The position numbers and the translations under genes are program-made. From assembly GCA_024644145.1 (NCBI GenBank), contig JAHELO010000105.1, positions 1 to 6,123 on the forward strand: 6,123 nucleotides of DNA. The letters are read 5' to 3'. Origin of the DNA: Christiangramia sp. (GTDB lineage: Bacteria; Bacteroidota; Bacteroidia; Flavobacteriales; Flavobacteriaceae). This document shows, piece by piece, positions 1 to 5,875 of the stretch. Each line of letters starts with the position of its first letter. The stretch's first letter is position 1. Below the pieces are notes generated by a model. That model did no database searches. It was not told the origin of the DNA and worked only from the letters and a program-made list of their open reading frames with translations.

Positions 1-1175
1 AGAAAATATAAGAGTGAGCATGCAAATAGCGCGAGGACAAACATTGTATACCAAGTAAATTCAAACCCAAAATTATCTATAAGCTGCATTCCTGTATTAT
101 GCCCGAAAATATGACTTACAGAGAAAGCTATACTGTATAGGGCCATATATGATCCTCTTTTCTTACCGTCTGACCTGTTGAGCGCAAAACTGTTCGAAAA
201 CGGGAATCCTATCATTTCTCCTACGGTGGCTAATAGCATACCTGCAACGAGTATTCCGGTCCAGTCTGTTAGATTTAGAACCAGGAAGCTGAATCCCGTA
301 AGAATGGTACCAAATATCACATAACCTGTTGCGGTATGATTCCTGTTTTCCAGAAATTTGATTAGAGGCATCTCGAAAAGGAAGATGAATAGTCCATTCA
401 ATCCCAGCAAAAGCCCGATCTCAAACTCATTAAGGCTATGTTTTTCGGCATAGTATAGTGGCATTGTAGAGAAATACTGGATGAAGATGAAACCAAAGAG
501 CATAAGTGCAAATATAAATACAAGGTAAAGCCTGTCTTTAATTGCAGAAATCGCCTCAGTGATTATATCTTCTGGTTCAGGAACAGATCTTTTGGGATGA
601 AGTAATTTCAGTAAAAGAATTCCGGCGGCAAAACAGGTAATACCGTCTACCCAAAATAATCCGCTGTATCCACCAGTGGCGATGATAAGTCCTCCAAGAG
701 CAGGGCCTGCAGAGAACCCGAGATTTATGGCAAGTCTTATTAAAGTTACAGATCTTGTTCTGTTCTGTGGTTTGCTATAGGCGCTTATGGCTACAAATAC
801 TGCAGGTCTAAAGATATCTGCTACAGTCATCACCAGATAAATGCCGATGCAAATGGGCCAGAAACTTTCGGGAAACTGTAGGAGCACGAATAGTACTGAG
901 GAAACAATGAGACTTAGCGCCATGGTTCTGTAGTGGCCTATTCTATCGGTTAGTTTACCGCCAAGCCATGAGCCGGTCACAGAACCCAGTCCAAAAAATG
1001 TGAGTATCCATCCGACTTCTTCCAGAGAAAAACCCCGATTTTTGGTTAAATAAAGAGAGAGAAAGGGGATTACCATCGTGCCGGCCCTGTTGATAAGAGT
1101 AATTAAGGCTAATAGCCAGATCTCTTTCCGCAAACCACCAAAGGATTCAAAATAAGATTTAAACAGGTTTTTCAT
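1..1175 (-). CDS. MFS transporter, probable drug/H+ antiporter (3' end outside window)
   Basis: This is an inner-membrane major facilitator superfamily carrier, probably a proton-coupled exporter of small molecules. Reading leftward from the ATG whose complement lies at 1173-1175 gives 391 open codons with no stop before the window edge. Family length is about 400, so only the end of the last helix and the tail are missing. The N-terminal half shows the MFS motif A loop between helices 2 and 3 (residues 72-84, GGKLTDRIGHYRT). Helix 5 carries the antiporter motif C (residues 153-162, GFSAGPALGG), which is typical of 12-helix drug:H+ antiporters. A charged central loop (about residues 190-215, KLLHPKRSVPEPED) separates the two six-helix halves. 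The gene diverges from the DUF1684 gene and has no partner visible in the window. The substrate cannot be told from sequence; sugar or metabolite export is possible. No Shine-Dalgarno or clear -7 box precedes the start. Confidence 0.93.
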   Translation of the reverse strand, partial: MKNLFKSYFESFGGLRKEIWLLALITLINRAGTMVIPFLSLYLTKNRGFSLEEVGWILTFFGLGSVTGSWLGGKLTDRIGHYRTMALSLIVSSVLFVLLQFPESFWPICIGIYLVMTVADIFRPAVFVAISAYSKPQNRTRSVTLIRLAINLGFSAGPALGGLIIATGGYSGLFWVDGITCFAAGILLLKLLHPKRSVPEPEDIITEAISAIKDRLYLVFIFALMLFGFIFIQYFSTMPLYYAEKHSLNEFEIGLLLGLNGLFIFLFEMPLIKFLENRNHTATGYVIFGTILTGFSFLVLNLTDWTGILVAGMLLATVGEMIGFPFSNSFALNRSDGKKRGSYMALYSIAFSVSHIFGHNTGMQLIDNFGFEFTWYTMFVLALFACSLLYF

Positions 1176-1226
1176 GAATGATGATAACAGTGGTAAATTA
1201 AATTAATTTTTCCCTGTTATATTGAT

Positions 1227-1234
1227 TAATTTTG
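1227..1234 (+). promoter_or_regulatory. Bacteroidota-type -7 promoter element for the DUF1684 gene
   Basis: TAATTTTG is an exact match to the Bacteroidota -7 consensus TAnnTTTG. It would place the transcript start near 1240, some 18 nt before the ATG at 1258. No TTG is found at the usual -33 distance; only a T-run occurs at 1207-1211, so the promoter may be weak or factor-dependent. The element overlaps the alternative TTG start codon at 1222, which argues against that start. Confidence 0.45.
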
Positions 1235-1257
1235 AGAGCCTAAAGAAAAGGAACATT

Positions 1258-1875
1258 ATGACAAGATACCTTAGCCTGTATGTATTTCTTATTTTCTTAT
1301 CGGTGAGCTTCGATTTAGCTGCTCAGAATACTGATCTAATGAATAGTGCCAAGGAGTTTCAAATGGAGTTGGATGCCAAGTATGCCGATCCTGAAAAATC
1401 TCCGTTAGATGAGAAAGATCTGAAGGAGTTTAGAGGACTTGATTTTTTTGATATAGATCCTGAATATATTGTAAAAGCAGAATTCGTGAGAACCCCGGCA
1501 GAAGCTCCTTTTGCTATGAAGACCAGTACAGACCGGTTACCTGTATATGTAAAATATGGAGAATTATACTTCGATTTAAAAGGTGATGAATTTAAACTAA
1601 ATGTTTACCAGAATCAGGAACTCTTGCAGGACCCTGAATATTTTGATTATCTCTTCCTTCCTTTTACCGATCTCTCTAATGGACGATCTACATACGGGGG
1701 AGGAAGGTATATAGATCTTCGGATACCAGAAACTAAAGAAGTGACGATAGATTTTAACAAAGCCTATAATCCTTATTGTGCATATAGCGGCAAATATTCC
1801 TGCCCAATACCACCGAAAGAGAATGACCTTAAGTTAGAAATTTTAGCAGGTGTAAGATCATTTGATAAACATTGA
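1258..1875 (+). CDS. Exported DUF1684 domain protein
   Basis: This is a 205-aa protein of the DUF1684 family, whose biochemical role is unknown. Residues 1-23 form a signal peptide: basic start, a hydrophobic run YLSLYVFLIFLSVSF, and likely cleavage after LAAQ. The mature protein should be periplasmic or otherwise exported; there is no lipobox cysteine. The family core is clear in the C-terminal half: LPFTDLSNG (134-142), TYGGGRY (145-151), then DFNKAYNPYCAY (165-176) and a CPIPPKEN block starting at C182. The cysteines C174 and C182 sit in this Tyr/Pro-rich block and could form a disulfide or bind a metal (inference). I chose the ATG at 1258 over the in-frame TTG at 1222 for three reasons: it begins directly at the signal peptide, it has an AAAAGGAA stretch just upstream, and the TTG precedes or overlaps the predicted promoter. 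The gene appears to be monocistronic. Confidence 0.9.
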   Translation: MTRYLSLYVFLIFLSVSFDLAAQNTDLMNSAKEFQMELDAKYADPEKSPLDEKDLKEFRGLDFFDIDPEYIVKAEFVRTPAEAPFAMKTSTDRLPVYVKYGELYFDLKGDEFKLNVYQNQELLQDPEYFDYLFLPFTDLSNGRSTYGGGRYIDLRIPETKEVTIDFNKAYNPYCAYSGKYSCPIPPKENDLKLEILAGVRSFDKH

Positions 1876-1906
1876 TCAAAATGAAAAAATAGCTGCAAGT
1901 ACAGAA

Positions 1907-1930
1907 GAAGCGAGAATATCTCTCGTTTTA
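1907..1930 (+). terminator. Weak intrinsic terminator after the DUF1684 gene
   Basis: CGAGA (1911-1915) pairs with TCTCG (1921-1925) across the loop ATATC and is followed by TTTT. The stem can extend into the T-run through G-T and A-T pairs with bases 1907-1910. It lies 32 nt beyond the stop codon. The stem is short, so confidence is limited. Confidence 0.4.
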
Positions 1931-2021
1931 ATATCACTATATAGAAACACCTCTACAGAGCTATTCATTCGAAATCGGCTATAGATATGTATTTTTTAGA
2001 AATTCTTACTCTTAGAATTGG

Positions 2022-2393
2022 CTAAAATAACTTTGAGATCATAATGCCAATTAAAATAGCAAGCATTCCCAGCAAAATACTTCCGAAGAAATAAAGGGAA
2101 AAGCTTAAATAGTCACCCGTTTTGATCAGTGAATAATTCTCAAAAGAGAAAGTGGAGAAAGTAGTAAAACCACCGCAGAAGCCTATACCCAGCATGAGAT
2201 TGACTGGACTGCTGATGCTGTTGGTTTTCAGGGCCCATCCTATGATCATGCCTAGCAATAAACTTCCTGCAACATTTACAAGCAAGGTACCATAAGGAAG
2301 AAGGTGCCCTGCGTTCAGGTATTTACTAATTATAAATCTTAGGCTGCTACCCAGGCCGCCTCCTATAAATACCAGAAATAGGTTTTTTATCAT
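2022..2393 (-). CDS. crcB: Fluoride channel Fluc/CrcB
   Basis: This is a 123-aa Fluc-family fluoride channel, which lets F- leave the cytoplasm passively and so protects enolase and pyrophosphatases from fluoride. Members of this length act as antiparallel homodimers with two pores. Visible family motifs, in order: GGGLGSSLRF (11-20) with the conserved Arg19, GTLLVNVAGSLLLG (35-48) with the pore-lining Asn40, and GFCGGFTTFSTFSFE (71-85). The last contains the Phe-box residues F79 and F82, plus the TM3 break that binds the central Na+. Four hydrophobic helices cover about 4-24, 33-55, 64-87 and 96-121. The start codon directly abuts the TAA of the upstream SRPBCC gene (TAAATG), so the two are almost surely co-transcribed and probably translationally coupled. 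No fluoride riboswitch is recognisable ahead of the unit. The single full-length copy argues against the paired short-subunit version. Confidence 0.95.
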   Translation of the reverse strand: MIKNLFLVFIGGGLGSSLRFIISKYLNAGHLLPYGTLLVNVAGSLLLGMIIGWALKTNSISSPVNLMLGIGFCGGFTTFSTFSFENYSLIKTGDYLSFSLYFFGSILLGMLAILIGIMISKLF

Positions 2394-3440
2394 TTACCGG
2401 GATGTTTCTGTCTTAAGCGGGATATAGATGTGGGTGATCCATTTGGCGGGATTTGCATTATCTTCCGGGCCGGTTACATATACTTCAAAAGCCTGGGCTG
2501 CATTATCTACGCTTAGGCCATTTTCCTGAATATATGCATAAGCCGTATTCCATGCCTCCTTTAGGTTTTTATAGTCTCCTTTTAAGGTTGTTTTTAAAGT
2601 ACGCTGATTAGGAATAAAACCGCTTAGCACATTGCTTTCTGCAGGCGTAATTACCTCGCTGGGGGTGCTAAATGCTGCGGAATAAATTGCGGTGCCAGCT
2701 TCTTCGTTCCATTGATTATATAAAACAAAAGGATTGCCCACCTGTTCTATATTATTCCTTGTCATATAATTCTCAACCTCCTCTATCATTTTTTTCATCC
2801 TTTCGCTAACCTGGCTGATTTTACTGGCGGTGGTCACGTACATATAATATCCACCACCATGCTGCGTGATCCCATCTATATTTATGGAATAAGTGCCCAT
2901 CTTTTCCTTTAGGACTTCCTGCAAATTATCCAGCCCTTTTTTAAACATGGGCTGCATCATTTCATTCAGACTTTGCTCCTGAAAGATAAAGGCTGCCTTT
3001 TCCATGAAATTCTGTTCGCCAGTCATGCCCCAGGTTACCATAGTGCTATCTTCCTTAGTAACAAATTCCCAATATATATCGCTTGTAGATTCGCCAAAGG
3101 GAGTTTTAAATGTGATTTTCTGCTCTAAACTGGTATATGGGTTTGCCTTTGTCGTTATTATTTCACCTTCTCCCATCTTTTCGCTACTCCACGAATAGGA
3201 TGCTCCTTCACCACTAGTCTTCTCACCGTAGTTAATGATCATATCATCAGTTTCTCTGGACCAGGGCTCCCATTTCTGCCAGGTGGTGAAATCGTTCACT
3301 TCATTAAATACCACTTCCTGTGGAGCGTAAATCATTTTCTGCTGCTCTACCTGAAACTTCCCGTCTTTAGTTGCTATATAAATGGAGGCTCCAATTATAA
3401 ATATGAGTAAGAGAAAAAGCAGGTATTTAAAAATTTTCAT
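2394..3440 (-). CDS. Membrane-anchored SRPBCC + GyrI-like ligand-binding fusion protein
   Basis: This 348-aa protein has two ligand-binding folds behind one membrane helix. Residues about 5-23 are a hydrophobic N-terminal anchor (YLLFLLLIFIIGASIYIA). Residues about 33-178 match an SRPBCC/polyketide-cyclase-like domain, with the typical VFNEVNDFTTWQKWEPW opening (44-60) and the WEF...VTWGMTG strand pair (124-141). Residues about 184-344 look like a GyrI-like/effector-binding domain, ending in AFEVYVTGP (317-325) and WITHIYIPL (334-342). Glu319 is in the position of the conserved acidic residue of this fold. There is no helix-turn-helix, so it is not itself a BmrR/Rob-type regulator. The general role, binding a hydrophobic or cationic small molecule at the membrane, is inference; no catalytic residue can be assigned. 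It is the promoter-proximal gene of a two-gene unit with crcB, with zero spacing. The start is the ATG giving the complete anchor. Confidence 0.85.
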   Translation of the reverse strand: MKIFKYLLFLLLIFIIGASIYIATKDGKFQVEQQKMIYAPQEVVFNEVNDFTTWQKWEPWSRETDDMIINYGEKTSGEGASYSWSSEKMGEGEIITTKANPYTSLEQKITFKTPFGESTSDIYWEFVTKEDSTMVTWGMTGEQNFMEKAAFIFQEQSLNEMMQPMFKKGLDNLQEVLKEKMGTYSINIDGITQHGGGYYMYVTTASKISQVSERMKKMIEEVENYMTRNNIEQVGNPFVLYNQWNEEAGTAIYSAAFSTPSEVITPAESNVLSGFIPNQRTLKTTLKGDYKNLKEAWNTAYAYIQENGLSVDNAAQAFEVYVTGPEDNANPAKWITHIYIPLKTETSR

Positions 3441-3461
3441 GGTTAGATGTGATTAAGTAGT

Positions 3462-3479
3462 GCTAATATAGCTAATATA
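3462..3479. repeat. Tandem 9-bp direct repeat upstream of the SRPBCC gene
   Basis: GCTAATATA occurs twice back to back (3462-3470 and 3471-3479). On the minus strand, the coding sense of the SRPBCC-crcB unit, it reads TATATTAGC twice. It lies 22-39 nt before the ATG, at or just after the likely transcript start, where a regulator could bind. It could also be a chance AT-rich duplication. Confidence 0.7.
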
Positions 3480-3510
3480 AAAAATAGCGCGTAAGTTAAT
3501 TCCTATGAAA
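3479..3510 (-). promoter_or_regulatory. Candidate promoter of the SRPBCC-crcB unit
   Basis: Read on the minus strand, TTTC (3510-3507), a 20-nt spacer and TATTTTTT (3486-3479) resemble the Bacteroidota TTTG / TAnnTTTG arrangement with one mismatch in each box. It would start transcription near 3472, inside the tandem GCTAATATA repeat. No exact -7 match exists in the 70-bp gap between this gene and the small membrane-protein gene, so read-through from that gene is an alternative. Confidence 0.3.
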
Positions 3511-3699
3511 CTAATGATTAAGCCTTGTTTTAATAAAGAATAGAAGTAATATAAAAATGATAAAGCCCAGAAGAATATATATGCTTCCCTTATAGTATTT
3601 CTTATGAAGGTTTATATCCTTGCGATAGCTAAAAATCATAATAATGATGAAAGCGATAATGAAAAGACCTGCAAAAATCAGCTGACCGGTAGAAAACAT
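3511..3699 (-). CDS. Small two-helix membrane protein, function unknown
   Basis: This is a 62-aa hydrophobic protein that I do not recognise as a named family. Residues about 6-24 (QLIFAGLFIIAFIIIMIFS) and 41-57 (YILLGFIIFILLLFFIK) form two membrane helices. They are joined by a basic loop rich in Lys, His and Tyr (YRKDINLHKKYYKGS, 25-39), which by the positive-inside rule should face the cytoplasm, leaving both ends outside. The regular helix-loop-helix pattern and the exact TAnnTTTG box ahead of it support a real gene. It is transcribed away from the pyrophosphohydrolase gene and towards the SRPBCC-crcB unit, which begins 70 bp further on with no good terminator between. It may therefore feed into that unit. 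Confidence 0.72.
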   Translation of the reverse strand: MFSTGQLIFAGLFIIAFIIIMIFSYRKDINLHKKYYKGSIYILLGFIIFILLLFFIKTRLNH

Positions 3700-3701
3700 T
3701 T

Positions 3702-3730
3702 TTGATTATTTTTATGCAAAGTTAACTTTT
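3702..3730 (+). promoter_or_regulatory. Promoter of the MazG-like pyrophosphohydrolase gene
   Basis: TTG at 3702-3704, an 18-nt spacer and TAACTTTT at 3723-3730 fit the Bacteroidota TTG...TAnnTTTG layout with one mismatch in the last base. Transcription would begin around 3737, leaving a very short leader before the ATG at 3746. Confidence 0.45.
3717..3724 (-). promoter_or_regulatory. -7 element of the small membrane-protein gene
   Basis: On the minus strand this reads TAACTTTG, an exact TAnnTTTG match, 18-25 nt before the ATG at 3699. No TTG is found at the -33 distance. It shares bases 3723-3724 with the oppositely directed box of the pyrophosphohydrolase gene. Both lie in the perfect 12-bp palindrome AAAGTTAACTTT (3718-3729). 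Confidence 0.5.
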
Positions 3731-3745
3731 TAAGCTTGATATAAT

Positions 3746-4132
3746 ATGAAGAAACGAATTGCTGCGGTAAAAGAATTTCACTCCAGATTTGGTTTGGGAA
3801 TCAATGAAAGGCCAATTGCAGATCTTGGAACGGCGAAAAATATGCTCAGGTTCAATCTCATGAAAGAAGAAAATGAGGAATATCTTGAAGCCGCCAATAA
3901 TAATGACCTTGTAGAAGTAGCAGATGCCCTGGGAGATATGCTGTATATTTTGTGCGGCACCATCATTGAACACGGGATGCAGCATAAAATAGAGGAAGTA
4001 TTTGAGGAGATACAATCAAGTAATATGAGTAAACTTGGAGAAGATGGGAAGCCAATATACAGGGAAGACGGTAAAGTATTAAAAGGACCTGATTATTTTA
4101 AACCAGATATTGAAAAAATATTGCGGGGTTAA
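3746..4132 (+). CDS. MazG/PRA-PH-like nucleoside triphosphate pyrophosphohydrolase
   Basis: This is a 128-aa all-alpha NTP pyrophosphatase, expected to hydrolyse a (d)NTP or related nucleotide to the monophosphate plus pyrophosphate in the cytosol. The Mg2+-binding signature of the superfamily is present: EENEE (41-45, giving E41/E42 and E45), then EVADALGD (57-64, giving E57, D60 and D64) at the usual spacing on the next helix. The C-terminal tail, SNMSKLGEDGKPIYREDGKV (92-111) followed by KGPDYFKPDI (113-122), is the conserved extension of the small MazG-like/phosphoribosyl-ATP pyrophosphohydrolase-like proteins common in Bacteroidota and phages. Such proteins are often labelled HisE. No histidine biosynthesis gene is nearby, so a nucleotide-pool-cleaning role is more likely than histidine synthesis (inference). 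The start has no Shine-Dalgarno, as is usual in this phylum. It is monocistronic and convergent with ilvE. Confidence 0.88.
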   Translation: MKKRIAAVKEFHSRFGLGINERPIADLGTAKNMLRFNLMKEENEEYLEAANNNDLVEVADALGDMLYILCGTIIEHGMQHKIEEVFEEIQSSNMSKLGEDGKPIYREDGKVLKGPDYFKPDIEKILRG

Positions 4133-4154
4133 TATCGTATTAGAAGGAAAAGAA

Positions 4155-4177
4155 AATCCCGGTTAAAAACCGGGATT
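4155..4177. terminator. Bidirectional intrinsic terminator between the pyrophosphohydrolase gene and ilvE
   Basis: AATCCCGGTT (4155-4164) and AACCGGGATT (4168-4177) form a perfect 10-bp hairpin around a 3-nt loop. It lies between two convergent stop codons (4132 and 4191). On the minus strand the stem is followed by TTTCTTTT, a good U-tract for ilvE. On the plus strand the following T-run is offset, at about 4188-4192, so termination of the plus-strand gene may be less efficient. Confidence 0.9.
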
Positions 4178-4190
4178 ATAATAGATGTTT

Positions 4191-5261
4191 TTATTGTTTT
4201 ACCTCGTACCTCCAGCCAAATTTGTCCTCGGCTTCGTTGTATTGTATCTTCATTAATTTGTCCTTGAAAAATTTAGCATAAGAATCTTCCAGCTTAGGAA
4301 GTTCAAACCTTTTCTCCTTATAACCGAATCCGGCTATTGGATTTATCACCGTCGCGGTACCAGAACCAAACATTTCTTTTAGCTCGCCGCGCTCTGCTGC
4401 CTCAATTATTTCCTGAACACTTACTCTTCTTACCTCAGTTTCAATATTAAATTCCTCAGCAAGACTTAGTACGCTCTTTCGGGTTACTCCGTCCAGGATC
4501 CTGTCGTTAGTGGGAGCCGTAATCAGTTTATCACCAATTCTAAAAAAGACATTCATAGTTCCAGCTTCCTCTAGGTAGTCATGGGTATTTGCGTCTGTCC
4601 AGATGATCTGCTGATAGCCTTCCTCTTTCGCAAGGTTAGTAGGGTAGAATTGAGCCCCATAGTTACCTGCTGCTTTTGCGAAACCAACGCCTCCATCTGC
4701 CGCTCTGCTGAATTTTTCTGAAAATTTCACCCGAACCTCACCACTGTAATAAGCCTGTGCAGGAGAGCAAATTATCATAAATTTATATTCCTTGGCAGCA
4801 GATGCAGATACTCCGGCCTCAGTTGCAATCACAAAAGGCCTTATGTATAAACTATTTCCAAAACCTTTTTTGATCCAGTCTTTATCCAGTTTAAGTAACT
4901 CCTCGAGGGCATTGAAAAAATAATCTTTAGGGAATTCCGGGATAGCAAGCCGTTTACTGGATTTATTAATTCTTTCAAAGTTCTGATCAGGCCGGAAGAG
5001 CCAGATCTTATCATTAGCATCTTTATAGGCCTTCATCCCTTCAAACACTGCCTGGCCATAATGGAATACCCTGGCAGAGGGTTCAAGAGATAATGGGCCG
5101 TATGGTTTAATCACCGGAGTCTGCCATTGTCCATCCTTATAATCACACTCCATCATATGATCTGTAAAAACCTGCCCGAATACAAGATTATTAAAGTTGG
5201 TACTGTTAATTCTGGAACTGGGCGATTTTTGTATATCTATCATTGACGTGAGATTTTTCAT
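4191..5261 (-). CDS. ilvE: Branched-chain amino acid aminotransferase
   Basis: This 356-aa PLP fold-type IV aminotransferase swaps the amino group between glutamate and the 2-keto acids of Leu, Ile and Val. It performs the last step of synthesis and the first of breakdown in the cytosol. Key sites: FHYGQAVFEGMKAY (66-79) at the active-site entrance; the Schiff-base lysine K196 in GFAKAAGNYGAQF (193-205); EEAGTMNVF (231-239), with the acidic residue that contacts the pyridine nitrogen; DGVTR (257-261) and GSGTATVINP (299-308), which hold the phosphate. Length and the EAGTMN form place it with the longer eukaryote/Bacillus-like group rather than the E. coli IlvE subgroup of about 309 aa. The start at 5261 sits 18 nt behind an exact -7 box; Met7 (5243) is a possible alternative. 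It diverges from the DUF4920-mnmD pair and ends in a strong hairpin terminator. Confidence 0.96.
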   Translation of the reverse strand: MKNLTSMIDIQKSPSSRINSTNFNNLVFGQVFTDHMMECDYKDGQWQTPVIKPYGPLSLEPSARVFHYGQAVFEGMKAYKDANDKIWLFRPDQNFERINKSSKRLAIPEFPKDYFFNALEELLKLDKDWIKKGFGNSLYIRPFVIATEAGVSASAAKEYKFMIICSPAQAYYSGEVRVKFSEKFSRAADGGVGFAKAAGNYGAQFYPTNLAKEEGYQQIIWTDANTHDYLEEAGTMNVFFRIGDKLITAPTNDRILDGVTRKSVLSLAEEFNIETEVRRVSVQEIIEAAERGELKEMFGSGTATVINPIAGFGYKEKRFELPKLEDSYAKFFKDKLMKIQYNEAEDKFGWRYEVKQ

Positions 5262-5278
5262 AATTATTGGATTAGCTA

Positions 5279-5309
5279 CAAATTTACCTAATTAAAAGCA
5301 GAATCAAAA
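5279..5309 (-). promoter_or_regulatory. ilvE promoter
   Basis: On the minus strand, TTTTG (5309-5305), an 18-nt spacer and TAAATTTG (5286-5279) give a near-ideal Bacteroidota promoter with both -33 and -7 boxes. Transcription should start near 5272, leaving a leader of about 11 nt before the ATG at 5261. Confidence 0.7.
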
Positions 5310-5322
5310 TCTAAAGTTTTGG

Positions 5323-5330
5323 TAAATTTG
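5323..5330 (+). promoter_or_regulatory. -7 element of the DUF4920-mnmD unit
   Basis: TAAATTTG is an exact TAnnTTTG match and is identical to the ilvE -7 box in the opposite direction. It predicts a start near 5337, about 25 nt before the ATG at 5362. No TTG is present at the -33 distance (around 5302-5305); the TTTTG at 5317-5321 is too close. Confidence 0.5.
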
Positions 5331-5361
5331 ATGCTTTAACCCCTTGAAACACCTTGTTATC

Positions 5362-5874
5362 ATGACCAAATATCTTTTCATTACACTTTTCTTCTTTGGT
5401 TTGTTTTCTGTTAATATGACCAATAGTTTGACGAAGATGAACTCCTCTCAGCTTCATACTAACGTACAGGGATATAAAAACTATGGGAAAAAGATAAATC
5501 CAGACAACAGTCTTACAGCTACAGAAATGAAACAGAGGTATGCCGGGTTGAAAGTTGGAGATACTATTGCTGTAAAATTTACTACAACTGTGAAAAGTGT
5601 ATGTAAAATGAAAGGATGTTGGATGACCCTGGAGCTTCCACAAACAGAAGAAGACCCTATGATAAAGTTCAAGGATTATTCATTCTTTGTCCCAAAAGAT
5701 GTAGAGGGAAAAGAGGTGATTGTGGAGGGAGTGGCTTTTATCGAGGAAACTTCTATAGCAGATCTCAAACATTTTGCTGAGGATGCAGGAAAAACAGCAA
5801 AGGAAATTAGCGAGATCGTTACACCCAAAAAAAGTATGAGTTTTATTGCAGATGGAGTTCTTATAAAAGAATAA
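5362..5874 (+). CDS. Exported DUF4920 domain protein
   Basis: This 170-aa protein belongs to DUF4920, a Bacteroidota family of unknown function. Residues 1-22 are a hydrophobic signal peptide (MTKYLFITLFFFGLFSVNMT) with no lipobox cysteine, so the protein is probably soluble in the periplasm. The mature part opens with YGKKI (about 41-45) and runs into a beta-rich core, VGDTIAVKFTTTVKSV (65-80). That leads to the family hallmark VCKMKGCWM (80-88), where C81 and C86 form a CX4C pair that could form a disulfide or bind a metal or heme; this is inference. The ending, PKKSMSFIADGVLI (155-168), is also typical. The ATG at 5362 is preferred to the upstream in-frame TTG at 5344 because it starts directly at the signal peptide. 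It is followed after one base by mnmD, so the two form an operon divergent from ilvE. Confidence 0.87.
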   Translation: MTKYLFITLFFFGLFSVNMTNSLTKMNSSQLHTNVQGYKNYGKKINPDNSLTATEMKQRYAGLKVGDTIAVKFTTTVKSVCKMKGCWMTLELPQTEEDPMIKFKDYSFFVPKDVEGKEVIVEGVAFIEETSIADLKHFAEDAGKTAKEISEIVTPKKSMSFIADGVLIKE

Positions 5875-5875
5875 T

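Noticed and set aside
1222..1257. N-terminal extension of the DUF1684 protein from a TTG at 1222
   Set aside because: It would put 12 charged residues before a clean signal peptide, and it lies upstream of and across the predicted -7 box at 1227-1234. The ATG at 1258 fits better.
2001..2019. Inverted repeat AATTCT...AGAATT just downstream of crcB, considered as a terminator
   Set aside because: The stem is 6 bp with little GC, and no T-run follows it on the minus strand (the bases after it are TCTAAAAAAT).
1876..2021. Possible small gene or RNA in the 146-bp gap between the DUF1684 gene and crcB
   Set aside because: The only ATG near the start (1881) is followed by a stop after three codons. 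Apart from the weak hairpin at 1907-1930 no structure or promoter stands out.
3004..3198. Plus-strand open frame inside the SRPBCC gene
   Set aside because: It lies entirely antisense to a well-supported gene, with no family features. The same applies to the minus-strand frames within 3722-4015, 5311-5672 and 5676-6115.
3441..3510. Fluoride riboswitch ahead of the SRPBCC-crcB unit
   Set aside because: The gap is only 70 bp and AT-rich, and lacks the conserved GC-rich elements of the crcB motif. There is also no space directly before crcB.
3486..3510. Hairpin ATAG...CTAT followed by T-run after the small membrane-protein gene, as a terminator
   Set aside because: It has only four base pairs around a long loop, too weak to call. 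The T-run is better explained as part of a promoter candidate.
3746..4132. Assignment as histidine biosynthesis HisE
   Set aside because: The fold and metal motif fit the wider MazG/HisE superfamily, but no his genes are nearby and the C-terminal tail matches the stand-alone MazG-like group.
5344..5361. TTG start six codons upstream for the DUF4920 protein
   Set aside because: The ATG at 5362 starts directly at the signal peptide. The extension MKHLVI adds nothing recognisable.
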